Source: Purshia tridentata (taxonomy: Eukaryota > Streptophyta > Magnoliopsida > Rosales > Rosaceae). Taken from it: DNA of 38,539 nucleotides. Made by a program: the position numbers and the translations under genes. The notes beneath the pieces were generated by a model. It was not told where the DNA came from. It saw only the letters and a program-made list of their open reading frames with translations, and did no database searches. Location: positions 1-38,539 of the forward strand of contig QANT01008334.1 in assembly GCA_003254885.1 (NCBI GenBank), written 5' to 3'. This document shows, piece by piece, positions 16,302 through 27,961 of the stretch; within the stretch, counting starts at the first letter, position 1; each line of letters starts with the position of its first letter.

Positions 16302-18489
16302 AGGATACCTTGTATATTCATGAGAATTGCAGGTCAAGAAACAGATACAGAGAAAACAAGGAGGAAGAAACAGAGAACCAAATTTTTAGTTCTTTTCTCC
16401 TTTATCATGTAAATGTTTATTGTTCAAAATTATTAGAAAATGAGAAAGGATATACAGAGTATAAAATATTTTGTCAGTGACCCTTTTCCTTCTTTATTTT
16501 ATTATTTTTTGTCTTTAATTGCAAATACAAAGCTGACTAGTTCTGCGATGTGCATATTCTTTGTTGTTCAATTAAATTATTTAATTATCTAGTGAATATG
16601 TAGTGGAAGTCATCTTTATAAAAGTGTCTATCAGCAAAATAAACTCCATAAAGATTGTTACTGCAGGAGGTGTATTATGAGTTATAAAAATAAAGAAAAA
16701 TGATGGAGCTGGTTTTGGGCAGTGGAAGTTCATTGTCATATAGTAGATGCAAATTAGCTGATGGGTCAACTTCAAGAAGTTACATTTCATCAAGTCGTGA
16801 CCAACGAACCAGGCCACCATTCTGATTATGACTTAAAAACCTAAAGGTGATAATTTGCTTACTACTCAACCCACCTCACAGAGAAAACCTCATATTCCAA
16901 TGAAAGGTCCAAACCCCAGAAGAAGAAAATGGAAAAGGTAAAAAAAATTTATGTTAGATTTTCTGCTATAAATATTCGTGTATTCTGTAGTCTGTAGAGC
17001 AACATTCATTGAATAACAAGCTGTAATTGATGAGGTCATGCACCATATATGACAGACCAGCTCATTCAGACAGACTTGTGGTCCTCCAGAGGCAGTATTT
17101 GCTAGCAATAAAAACAAAGGGAATATATAGGGTGTGGAATCTGGAGAACATATCATTATGCCGAGAGGCAAGGAATTTTTTTTTCATGTGGCAGCAGTGC
17201 CAGCTTGACAGACTTCTACAGATTACCCGCTGCTGTTCTGATTCAGAATCCCCAGTTGTACAAGCAGATCCCTGCTTTTAGTATAACAAGGTCAGGCTAC
17301 TTAAAACTTAAAAGGTAGAGCTTCCATCAAAGCTTGTTACTGCATTGCACAGAGAAAGAGAGCTGTCAAACTATGCGACTCTTCCCATTCACAACTTCGC
17401 CTATTGAGTTTTACATCTAAAATGTCATAAGTGATGCTAAAGCTGTCAGCTGCTGAAAGCTACACTAGGCCTCACCCCAAAACCCCCCATTGCAGGGCCA
17501 GTTGGCTTCTTATTGAACATTTTTGGGCTTTTTTTACAGTCACAGTATATTTTGTTGGGACCTCCCTGGATAAAATGAGAAAAAAAAAGAGCTCACCTAT
17601 GGAATGGTACGTGGCTTTTCCATATTTCAATTCGTTACACACTTCCTATACTCAAACTCCACTGGTTCAGTTTGCAAAAACTTGGAACTCAATCGATTGA
17701 AATCATCCAATGCTTCTACTCGCGACACTCTGCTTATTTTATTACTGATCGAGGAAGGTGCATCATAATAACCCTGAAAACAGTTGCTTTGTTTTGTTTT
17801 GTTTTGTTTTTTCTTTAAGGATTGTTGTCATGCCAACATAAAACACAGAACTATAAATATTGGAATTTACGGGGTTGCTGCAGAAAAGGTTGAAAGGGAA
17901 TTTTTGTGGGAGTAAAATGGAGTTGAAAAAGGACTTGCGTGCATGGAGGGCTTGGAACTCCTGCTTATACAGATTTAAAATGTAAAGATACTGTATATAC
18001 AATAAGTGGAAACCCCTTATCTCATATAAAATTTTCCTCCAGTACCCTATAATCTTCATCGCTTACGTATTCCTATATAAGCCTCTGCCTACCATCTTCT
18101 AGGGGTATATACACCTGCATTGAGACAGAGACGGAAGGTGTAGCATTTTATCAAAAGGTTAGGTACAGTAGTTACAAGATTCTCAAGCCATGGTCCGCGT
18201 TTGTTTCCAATATGCTCCATTGATCAGTCAAAATCAGTGGCTTGATAAAGGACCAACTTGCGCATTCAATGTAATGCACCTATATCTATGAAGTTTTTGA
18301 TATACTTTGAATCATATAGGTTCCAATAGAGAAGTATCTAAACTGAACTAAGACTTTATTTCAAACTGCAAATGAGAAAAATATTCTGTTTTCAAATTTC
18401 TTCTCATTGCTGAGAGAATTAATATCCATAGGTCAAGCTCCACTATACTTACATAGTTACGGTTGAAAAGCGAGCTCTATGCATAAGCA
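16302..18489. other. intergenic region
   Basis: Holds the 3' end of the 97-residue gene (AT-rich to about 16.58 kb) and, next to 18489, the 3' UTR of the minus-strand SDR gene. The open frames between are short, without domain motifs or good splice partners. I see no gene. Confidence 0.6.
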
Positions 18490-21400
18490 TTACACTGGTA
18501 CAGGATTTTGTTCCAAGATTTCTTTTCCTGTAGTTCCATCCTTCAAAGTTTTAAAGTAAACATCATACTCCTTCTCGGGGGGTGGATTTTCAGGGTCCAC
18601 TGTAAATGGCTCGCTAAATGGTATAACACTTTTAACCTGCAAAAGAGTTGTATGTGACCTTGTCCAGAGGTTTTTAACTAAAAAGAAACATAAATTGGTG
18701 ATTTCCAAACGAAAATTACAGCCACAGTACATAATTAATGGAAATGAGTCAGGGTGTGACCTCAAATGTCTTGCCAGAAGCAAATGGGCTTTCTAATGCA
18801 GCAACACAAATTTGAGCAACCTCTTCTCTTGATATCTTACCCTGTATATTATAATATAGATCATAACATTAAGAAATTATTACTGTATGAGAAACAGGCC
18901 ATTAACAATTATCTGCTGTCCAAGAAACCAAGTATTCTTTTAACAATATTCCAATGGATATTTTGACATGGAGAGATCAATATATCACCAAGCATACAAC
19001 AAAATTGGAACATCAATCTTCCATTTAATTATACATACCGTAATATTGTCTCCTTGATCAAAAATGAGATCTGCTCCGGCAGGTTCCTCAGTTAAAGCAC
19101 AAGGCCTCACAATCGTATATGGAATTCCACTTTCCCGTATTAAATCCTCTCCCTGTTATAAAACTGACAAATGTAAGAAAATGAAAAGAGCTAAAATGTG
19201 AAATTTTGGTTTTCTCTTTAAATGACCTACAATGAAGCAATAGAGACGAGGCTTGGGTACATGGAAATATCAGTATAAGATTAAATAAACTATCAAGCCC
19301 CAATATGAGTAATAAATATAGGTCAAATTATCACACAGCTTGCACTGGATTAGGATGAAACCTTCAACTTGAATGTCAGGATAAAACCCAATTCCTTGTT
19401 CAAGCGAACAGCAGGAGGTTGTTTACTCAGATCAAGTCCAGGCCTGTCCGGTCGGGTAACTCCTGCAGAGCCTACATGTACAAACCTACATGTGACACAA
19501 ACAAAGGAGATGAGTTTAAGACTAAAGCCAGAAAGTGCACCTAGCAGATCAATTCTGTTCAGTCATAAGAAAATAGCAAAACAAAAATTAAAGATCATGA
19601 ACCTGGGAGTTATAGGTTCTTTTAGATATGCCACTATGCTTGATAGTGGGAGCTTAAATGCACCTTCCACAAAAGTAGGATTCAGTTTTCCATCATATTC
19701 AAACTTGCTGAACATAAGCTGCAATTGTTTTTAATTTCTCATCAATAAACATAGAAGAAAATCTTGAAGTGAAAGTGTAGACTAAACAAAAGGTGCTACA
19801 GAAATGTGCCTGCAATGACAAAATATTGCTCGGGTCAAATGGTGGCGCATCTGGTACAGTTCGTGCTCGAAATATCGGCTTCAAAGAAGAAAAAGGCACA
19901 CGTACCTGGAAAAACAATTGGCAGAGTTTGAGACTTATAGTCTGGTTTTCAAGATGCAATTTCCTAAGCTAACAGGTTTTGAAAACTGGATTTCTCATGC
20001 TGCACCAATTTTGGAATTGGTATTGAAGTGACAGCATTTCTTAAATTTGATTGTAAGTTGTAACAAGTCCCAAAGACACGAGATGGAGATTATATATCAC
20101 AAACCGTTTATCATGGGGCTATAGTGTTACTTACCGTCTGCCACTGGTCTCCTACAGTGTCAAAGCCTGCTGTGTAACCAACAGTATCCCAATCACGGCT
20201 TGTGCGAACAATTAGTTTATAGCGACGACCATCACCTTTAAGGCGCAGCTCCAAACCATCATATGCAGAGAGATCCTCAGGGGTTGATAGATTCTAAAAA
20301 CAAACACAAGTAAATTTAGGGAAGTAAACTCAGTGAATTGTTCATCCATTAAATAAGGAATTAATAAATAAAATCCATTCAACCATATAACTTGTTTGAA
20401 CCTGATAACTAGAATACCACCATTTCTCTTTACCTTTGTTCTGATACTAGTAAAACCACCATTGTTTGCAGTGGAAACAACTCCTGAATGAGATGTACCA
20501 AATAAATGAATGTTTAAATAAATGCATCCAAATCCAAAAATGAAAAAAGGAAAAAGTCACTGTAGTTCTAATAGAATCACCAGTAAGAGAACAATAAAGA
20601 GGGCAACATTCTAGAAAAGGGCAGACCTTTAAAAAGCCCAGTTGGTCCACCATTTTCACCGCCATTTTGGTCAATCTGAAATGTACTTTCACTCACTCCA
20701 CCCATCACAACATCATCTAAAGCACCCCAAGACATTTCCCTATAATTATTATCTGCAAATTAGAACCAAGAGAAAAGAATCTGAATTGGTATACATACTT
20801 GTTAACCAAATATATTATAAGCATAGCATTAAAGATCAAGTATAACACAGCAGCAAGGATGCTGAACGGTGGTTTCACCTTACAGAAGAGTGTACCTTGA
20901 AATCCAAATAGTAGTTTTCCATCTTGAAGTCCCACACTTTCTTTTACAGCATTGATCAAGTTTTTCATCCCAATGTACTCCACCATTTCAGGTGAATGCC
21001 CCTTGATCTGTTTCCACCAATCAACCAAGGCTTCATAGTTACTAAGAAAGTAAGAAGAACATATAAAATAAATGGGAAGCTAATTCAAGTTCCAAATTAA
21101 TTTATATTCAAGAAAATTCTGACTCCTCATATAAAATGTCGGCAATCAGTTCCCCACCTCTGGTTCAAAGAACTTGATTCCCTGTACAACACCATATTTG
21201 AATGTCAAGTGCCTGCTTAAGACAAAAAATAACTGGAATATAATGCACGCACACAAATAATTTACAAGATAAAGGCTTGCTGGTCTAAGTTTACAACAAA
21301 TAGAAGTTAAACAATGAAGTTTCTTCAACTTAACAATGTTTATAACATACTTGGCTGTATTTTTGCCTGTCAGGAGTGTCTCCTTCCTTTGGGCCAACAA

Positions 21401-22870
21401 TGACAGAAACAGCATTAATCACTCTCCTCACTCCTTTGAAGTACTCAGGGACCAGAGTACTCTCCTTAGTAATGTCTCCAACAATCTGAGATTTTTCCAG
21501 GAAAAAGGTCACCATTGACAACATAAATTGTAAGAAATAAAACCAAAATCATAACAAAGTAGGAATTACATAACTAATTTCGATAAGGAAATTGAAGATA
21601 CATGGGTTGCTAGCTCACCAAGTCAATATCCGGGCCTAACATTTGTCTTGCTTTTTCTTCATTTCTAACCTGACAGAAGTTTATATGAAAGTAAATAAAT
21701 TTGAGAAAGGAAAGTAGCAGTAAAGGTAATTTAAAAATCTAAAAATAAAAACGGAGATGTTTATATTATTTTATCCTTCTTGATTTCTCAACTGTTCTAC
21801 AGCAGGAAACCACACCTGTGAGCCAAGATATGCATTATGCATTACATTAAAAAGGTAAGAGTAGAATACCAATACTCGGACTGGAATTCCTTTCTTCCTT
21901 AAGATGTTGACTACCCTTCGACCTACACCCCCTGTTGCTCCAGCCACTAGGACGGTACCAGAAGTTTCCATTCTCTTCACTGGTTTACTAGGTGATGGGC
22001 TGGATAATTTATCAATCAGAGACTCAATGAACTTCAAAAATAACAAATTGTTGTTAGCTGAGACATAATCAATTTTTACTTTTAGATAAGTTGAAAAGTT
22101 TAGTAGTGTCCAACCTTAGCAGGAGAGGGAGGCTCGTTGAAGAAATATAATGTTTTCAAAAATCTAGTCAAGTCCCAACCCTGCTTTCCAGCTTCTGCTG
22201 ATATGGCTGTTTTATACGTTCTTGGAGAGAGATGACCGGAGTTTTGTTGGTGGAGAAAGGTCAGTGGTCTGTCATTAAGTTGAAGAAACGGTTTAGGAAT
22301 TGGAGAGGACAGCAACTGAGGATGTAAAGATTTTTTAAAATGGTTCCTACCAACAGGTGATGAAAAATCCTGCAATGTCAAGCCATCAAGTAATTAAATT
22401 ATAACAATTAATTCACTAAGTATTCTCCTGGGGCAAATTTTGTTAACTTATACATGATTGTAGGCACAATTCACAAGAGAAACTCCCTCTTATTTCTCCT
22501 AGAACATGCAGAGTAAATGATTAACAACAGTATAATTTGTTCTGATTGCTCCTAGAAATGAGTTGAACCATGCAGTAACTGTTTAGGACTCAAGCAGATA
22601 CAAATTGTCACCTACTCAATCACCCAATGACAAACTGAAATTCATTTGGAGGAAACCTTGCTTCACAGAGTTTTGATAGACATAGCAAGAAAATTACACA
22701 ACAAAACCGCTCCAACTTTAAAACCCACTTCCCAAATTGCGTGGTCTGTGTACCTACGTTCCCTAACATGCTCATTAAGCACTAATATCGATCGAATCCA
22801 TGTGGGTTACCTGGAGATTAAGAGCGGAGGACGACAAAGGCGACGATAGCTTAATGACACCAAATCCCAT
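18490..22870 (-). CDS. plastid atypical SDR with inserted CIA30 domain
   Basis: Sixteen exons (minus): 22870-22811, 22369-22115, 22031-21870, 21669-21619, 21485-21351, 21181-21158, 21007-20896, 20752-20627, 20483-20434, 20293-20135, 19905-19810, 19718-19603, 19485-19362, 19152-19039, 18841-18761 and 18636-18490. Phases agree throughout, giving 603 residues. The first ~80 residues are Ser/Pro/Lys-rich and look like a transit peptide. A Rossmann NAD(P) motif (VLVAGATGGVGRRVV) lies at about 132-146. From about 265 to 440 a CIA30-type domain (WGALDDVVMGGVSES, YDGLELRLKGDGRRYKL) interrupts the SDR fold, which resumes with SGIPYTIVRPCALTEEPAG. This architecture is shared with HCF173, the factor for psbA translation, but the sequence fits its less studied paralogue (Arabidopsis At4g18810 type, from memory) better. 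Exon 11 ends in a GC donor, and exon 6 is 24 nt. Function is inferred. Confidence 0.9.
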
Positions 22871-23181
22871 TTTCGAAAAGTGTTGGAAACAACACTCGAG
22901 ACCCTTCTGGGTATTTATCTTGTTGCTTACAGAGCTGATATTCGAATAGGAGTGAGTAAATACAGACCACATACATAAGGCTGAATAGTAAACACCACAC
23001 TAACAGTCCAACACTCTAACAACAGTCACTTTGGCAGTTGGAAGTGAGTCGTATGCAATTTTGTTCGCTCAATGCCATACTGAGTTGGCTGGTAATGATA
23101 GGAAAATGGTAGTGAAGTGACAGTTGGACGCGCTGGTTCACTTGCAGCCATTGATCGTGGTGAGTTCCAACGCGTTCGTTG
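22871..23181. other. divergent intergenic region between SDR and U2 genes
   Basis: These 311 bases separate the start codon of the minus-strand plastid SDR gene from the USE of the plus-strand U2 gene, so both promoters must lie here. No coding signal. Confidence 0.7.
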
Positions 23182-23192
23182 ATCCCACATCG
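23182..23192 (+). promoter_or_regulatory. upstream sequence element (USE) of the U2 gene
   Basis: ATCCCACATCG matches the plant snRNA consensus RTCCCACATCG exactly. It ends 33 bases before the TATA box, the longer spacing that specifies RNA polymerase II in plants; polymerase III genes have about 10 bp less. Confidence 0.95.
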
Positions 23193-23225
23193 ACAATGTA
23201 GTGAAACAACGATGTAGCATTGTCC

Positions 23226-23232
23226 TATAAAA
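23226..23232 (+). promoter_or_regulatory. TATA box of the U2 gene
   Basis: TATAAAA starts 32 bases before the first base of the U2 RNA, the normal distance in plant snRNA genes. Confidence 0.93.
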
Positions 23233-23257
23233 CGGGAAGCGAGCAATCGTTAAACTT

Positions 23258-23450
23258 ATACCTTTCTCGGCCTTTTGGCTAAGATCAAGTGTAGTATCTG
23301 TTCTTATCAGTTTAATATCTGATATGTGACCCAAGGGTCACACGATATTAAATTAATTTTTTTCAAGGGGAAAGACCAATGCAGTAGCTTGCTACTGGGC
23401 CCTTCAAGCGTCGCCCGTGCGTTGCACTATAGCACGGGCCTGGCGTACCC
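23258..23450 (+). ncRNA. U2 spliceosomal snRNA
   Basis: Starts with the conserved U2 5' end ATACCTTTCTCGGCCTTTTG. The branch-point recognition sequence GTAGTA is at 23291-23296. The Sm site AATTTTTTT is at 23355-23363. A strong 3' hairpin has arms GCCCGTGC (23413-23420) and GCACGGGC (23432-23439). The first 65 or so bases read as unbroken canonical plant U2; the 3' half differs in places but keeps its stems. The RNA pairs with the intron branch site in the spliceosome. With a perfect USE, correct USE-TATA spacing and a 3' box, it should be an active polymerase II gene rather than a pseudogene. The 3' end is approximate. Confidence 0.96.
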
Positions 23451-23453
23451 TTC

Positions 23454-23467
23454 CAAAACGAGTGTAA
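23454..23467 (+). terminator. plant snRNA 3' box
   Basis: CA followed by five bases and then AGTGTAA fits the plant snRNA 3'-end signal CA(N)3-10AGTNNAA, placed just after the RNA. Confidence 0.85.
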
Positions 23468-26400
23468 TTGTTGAAGGCCCAAGATATAAAATTAAATGGC
23501 CCATTTCATCCACAGCTGTGCAAAACAAATGTAACTAAACTCAATAGATTGTGTTGGTTTATTGGCATGAGCAACTGAAATGACAGCCAAAATTCTTATT
23601 CTAAAAAATTAAAATTAAAAAATAAATGGATTCATACATAGGACTCATGGGACCCTTGGATTAATTTTTAGCTATTTGGTTTTAAACTTAGATATTAGCT
23701 ATTAAGACACGAATGAACTATATAGACCGTGTTAAACTTTGATTATTTTAGCTCTTTGGTTTAAAACTTATATTTTAGCTATTTGGTCAGCATGGACTTA
23801 AATTCGAAAGCACGAATAAACTCGAACCAGCACATAACCACCCGTCTTATCTTTTACACCATAGGCCCCATAGGACATGGTATAGCTGGTCTTAGCCAAT
23901 TATGCAAATGGAATAATATTAAAGGACTCGTTCAGTCTTTTCTTATGGATCACGTTCTACCATACCAAATCATAAAGTACTGCCCTCAATGCCACACAAA
24001 ACCCAAAAAGGAAGAAAAAAAGAAAAGAAAAGGGGCCCTCAACTTTACGATGTATGAGTCCAAAAAAACTTTATGATATTGTAGGGTGCGACAAGATGAA
24101 CGTTTTTGGGCGTGGGAGCGGATACATATTGTCTCTACGGAAGACATTGATGAATGGTTTAAGGGCATTTTGTTGACATTATACCCTACAATTTCTTCTT
24201 TGTTGGGCCATTTTGTGCCGACAGTGCAGGAAATTCAACACATACTACACTGACTTCTCTTGCATTTGGGCGCTTATGTTTCTGCATAATGTGTGCAAAT
24301 CATGCATATGGCTTGTATTGGTAGCATGTAGGTAGGTCAACAATATTTACATGGTTTTGTCTATAATGGGCATGGCCATTGAATCGAGGCCTCCATGACT
24401 CTGATTTTTCCTTTTCTAATTTGTATTGTGATTCGTGAATCATACATGATGAAGAATTATCAATTATATCAGATTCAAAGATTTTGATTTTAGTTCTCCT
24501 ATATTTGTGATTCAATGGACTGATGTGATGACACGACAAGTACTTATAACTTAGCACTTCATATGATCAATTGCTTTCTATATACAAGAAATCCAGATGA
24601 TTATATATGTTTGCATATTCGTGTTTCCAAAATAGTGTTTAAATAAAAATAAAACCCAAGAAAATTAACAAGATTAGCAAAAGCGTCCCACCAAAACCAA
24701 AGAAATGGTTCATGGCCAGGATATGATATACTAATTAATTAAGTAGAGTAAAAAGCAGACCCATAAGGGGTTGTCAAGTTGTCACCAGAAAATGTTTAAA
24801 ATCTTTTGATATCTGTTCTCGGAGAGTTGAAACATGGAGTAATATTAATTAATTGATTAATTAAAATGATGGTCCATCATTCATATCTAGTCAATCTAAT
24901 GCGAGGAGTTGTTGCTGACTTTCTCTACACAAAACAAATAAGATGGAGATACCAATTATATATGCATGTACGTGACCATCAAAAGTCAAACACTCCAACT
25001 CTTGTAAGTTATCATAATTCACAACCTACTTGGGTATTAGTCAGTGCAATATTTGAAGCATAATCATTAATTAAGCCATAATTGTTAGATTAGAAGCAGC
25101 CAAATCTATAGTCTTGTATTCTTAACCACTTTTTCTAGGCTAAAACAAAAGAATTTTCACGATTCTATTTAGTCCTAGAGCCTCGTAGCTAGCTAGGTAC
25201 GTACAATTTAATGAATTTTAATCATGTCAAACTTTCTTAAAAATGTTATAATTAATTAGCTTTATTAATTGCTAAAGACTGTAGTCCACGTCTCGCATGC
25301 TTGATTGACCTTATTGTGGTGAGAAAAGCTGGGACATAGTGACGGAATTAGATTCTTTCTTTCAGTTATTATAATTCTATTATATATTTTGTAATGAATA
25401 AACAATTGTTTAAGGTGATTATGATTGCATAATAACACTACAAAATTGATAGCTAGGTGGCCAAGCATAATATTCAATGACCTCTCACACCTCCGCATTC
25501 TGCAGCAGTCCCACGAGATCGCGTGTGTACTAGCAACTGCCTAACCTAGCTATTTTAAGGTTATTAACTTCATTCATACTAAATATAGAAAATATATAGT
25601 TTTTCTAAATCCAAAATATTTCATTAAATTAAAGTTGATCACCCTTAATTAATTAGCATCGCTAATATATACACATAAATACGAACATCTATATTTATTT
25701 ACATAAAAAAAAAACACTGAAAGTTTGAACACTCGATATTTTATTACTTACCAAAGTCCACAGTTGAGCCTAAGATATATTAATTATCATACCCCACCAG
25801 AGCGGCAGAGAGCCTGCATGCCGTGCCAAGTTTTGTAGATTCTCGCCAGCTAACTTAAAAAATTAATGTGAAGCTACGTAGCCACAATTTACAGGCCTGT
25901 TGTTTTAAGTTGAATTGTGAATTAAATATTAATTAATAACGTCATACAACATGCCATTGCCATCGCAATTGTGTAATAATTAAGGTGTAGTATTGATAAT
26001 CCTACGTATCTTATCAACAAATATATATATATATACTAATTAATTAAACCTCTTAGTCGAATTAAATCCCACTGAATTCCACTTTTTCTGATTAATTAAT
26101 TTGTTTTTTCTTTGGTAAGATAACACAACTAATAACAACAAATCGGATAACAGGCACGTTGCATCCCCATAACACTTATCCATGACAGCGAAACAACTTG
26201 GTTACTGAATCCATTGAAAAAGTAAAGGAAATCCATTCACATCAAAATGTGAGGTGTTACATAGTATTGAAGCTATATATATACTCAGCTAATCTAACTA
26301 ATTAGTGGGGTTTAGCTATTCAGAGAATTGGTGAAATTCGAAATCGTTTTGGTTTAGCTATTCAGAGCAAGAAAGAAAAAGATGTTAACAAAGAATTAAG

Positions 26401-27534
26401 TTAGTTGCCGTTCCATCAAATTAGACCATTGAAAAGGTGGTTTCTATTTTCTTCTCTTTAATCAAAACCGAAGCTCTTTCCGATGTAAAAACAACTTCAC
26501 TTTTGCGTTGGAGGTAGGGACCACTTGGATCTAACCCTTCAACTTCACGGTTTTGACTTTGTCTTCCCATCCACCAGCTCAAGGCTACAGCTAGCTCGGC
26601 TGGGCTTGGGAGCTTAGCTGTTTCTTTGAATTTATATCTATCTGTATAAATATTGTTTTGACTTTGTTGGACTTTGAGCTAGGTTTTTGCTCACTTTTTT
26701 AAGAAAGAAAAACCTCGATCGATTCAAAACTCAAACCAAAACTACCAAACTCGAACAATTTTTAATCCACTCTAATGTAATTTTGATTAAACTCTTAACT
26801 CAATTGAATTAGTGGATTGAATGAATTTCAAATAATTTAATTTAATTTAATTTTATGTGGAGTATTAAAGTTTAATTTTAAATTTTTGGGATTAAGTTAA
26901 GTAGTGAAGGTGAGTAGTGTCACAGCAACACCTATTTTCAGAATACTCAAAATTGTTTAAATTAAAGTTTTGAATTAAAAAGAATTTTCTTAATAGACAT
27001 ATAATATCTCAAAAATGCAAAAAATATAGAATACAATAATCAAATTGGAAAAATTAAAACTTTCGGCTCACAATAACAACAAATGTGTTTTACCCTTTTT
27101 AATATAATTCCAGTTTTTTTTTCTCTTATTCCCCAAAAAATTCTCATGTTCAGATAAAAAAAAAATGGCAATCGAGCCATAAGTAGTAGCAGCTTATGAA
27201 GCCGACGGAGCTGAAGGCATTAAATGAGAGGGAAAGTCTTGGAAATTGAAGGTGCATGCATATAAAATTATGAATATATGATTATGAAGTTACCGAGAAG
27301 GAGTCAGTGGCCGGCGGCTTATAAGCTGAGCTCACACTGTCTATCACCAAACTACAAGCCTCCAACTTCCACGCGGCTCTCTCTCTCTCTCTCTAATATT
27401 GTCACACTTCTCTGACTAATATGACTCCCCATCCCCACCACCACCCGAATTCTCCTCCAAATTTGATCTTGACTTGGCTACCTCTTTTAGACTCCTCTAA
27501 CGTGATCCCCAAGCTCTCTTTTTCTCTCTCTCAC
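23468..27534. other. intergenic region
   Basis: Four kilobases without a supported gene. It contains two related AT-rich segments at about 23667-23704 and 23744-23783 (TTTAGCTATTTGG and similar), the inverted 10-mers ATTGTAGGGT (24078-24087) and ACCCTACAAT (24183-24192), and a direct 17-mer GGTTTAGCTATTCAGAG at 26309-26325 and 26351-26367. The part from about 27.3 kb is pyrimidine-rich and is probably the promoter of the peptide gene. Confidence 0.6.
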
Positions 27535-27542
27535 TATATATA
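27535..27542 (+). promoter_or_regulatory. TATA box of the PIP-like peptide gene
   Basis: TATATATA in the context CACTATATATACAAG lies about 140 bases before the ATG and predicts transcription starting near 27565-27575. Confidence 0.6.
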
Positions 27543-27632
27543 CAAGACATAACCCAATGAGACCACTCCCTCATTAACATTCAAAACTTCCCTTTGCATT
27601 CACTGCCTTTTCCACACAAAACCCACAAGCCC

Positions 27633-27635
<3 letters not shown>

Positions 27636-27670
<35 letters not shown>
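27636..27670. repeat. (TC)n microsatellite in the peptide gene 5' leader
   Basis: About 17 uninterrupted TC units ending ten bases before the ATG, a likely length polymorphism. Confidence 0.9.
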
Positions 27671-27672
<2 letters not shown>

Positions 27673-27679
27673 AATCACT

Positions 27680-27961
27680 ATGCCTCGCTTAAGCGCTTTC
27701 GCACTCATGTTCTTAGTGGTATTTGCCTCGTTTGTGTCGACTTTAGAAGCCAGAAAGCTCTTGGACGCCAAGAATACCAAGCTGGGTTCCTTGGACGTGT
27801 CTCTGTTCCTCAGTGCCCTTCCCAAGGGCAACGTACCATCATCGACCCCTAGCAAGAAGGGTCACGCCGTTGTCAATATCAACCGCCAGCTCATTGCTCG
27901 CCGTCTTATTACCAACGATCGGATTCTGCAGTCTGTTCCTAGCCCCGGTGTTGGCCATTAA
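27680..27961 (+). CDS. secreted signalling peptide precursor, PIP/PIPL-like
   Basis: Single exon, 93 residues. Residues 1-24 form a clear signal peptide (hydrophobic FALMFLVVFASFVS, cleavage probably after TLEA). A basic linker follows, and the protein ends in SVPSPGVGH (85-93), which resembles the C-terminal peptide of the PAMP-induced peptide (PIP/PIPL, SGPS-GxGH) family. An internal segment NVPSSTPSKKGH (51-62) has the same Pro-Ser...Gly-His pattern and may be a second peptide; some PIP relatives carry two. By family the precursor is cleaved in the apoplast, prolines may be hydroxylated, and the peptide is sensed by a receptor kinase of the RLK7/HAESA-like group. SGPS is replaced by SVPS here. 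The family call is good; the ligand-receptor role is inferred. Confidence 0.8.
   Translation: MPRLSAFALMFLVVFASFVSTLEARKLLDAKNTKLGSLDVSLFLSALPKGNVPSSTPSKKGHAVVNINRQLIARRLITNDRILQSVPSPGVGH

Noticed and set aside
23016-23538. Open frames across the U2 promoter and RNA
   Set aside because: The region is explained completely by an snRNA gene; the frames have no protein features.
24078-24192. Small transposon bounded by ATTGTAGGGT / ACCCTACAAT
   Set aside because: Only 10 bases of inverted match, no target duplication and no further similarity between the ends; could be chance.
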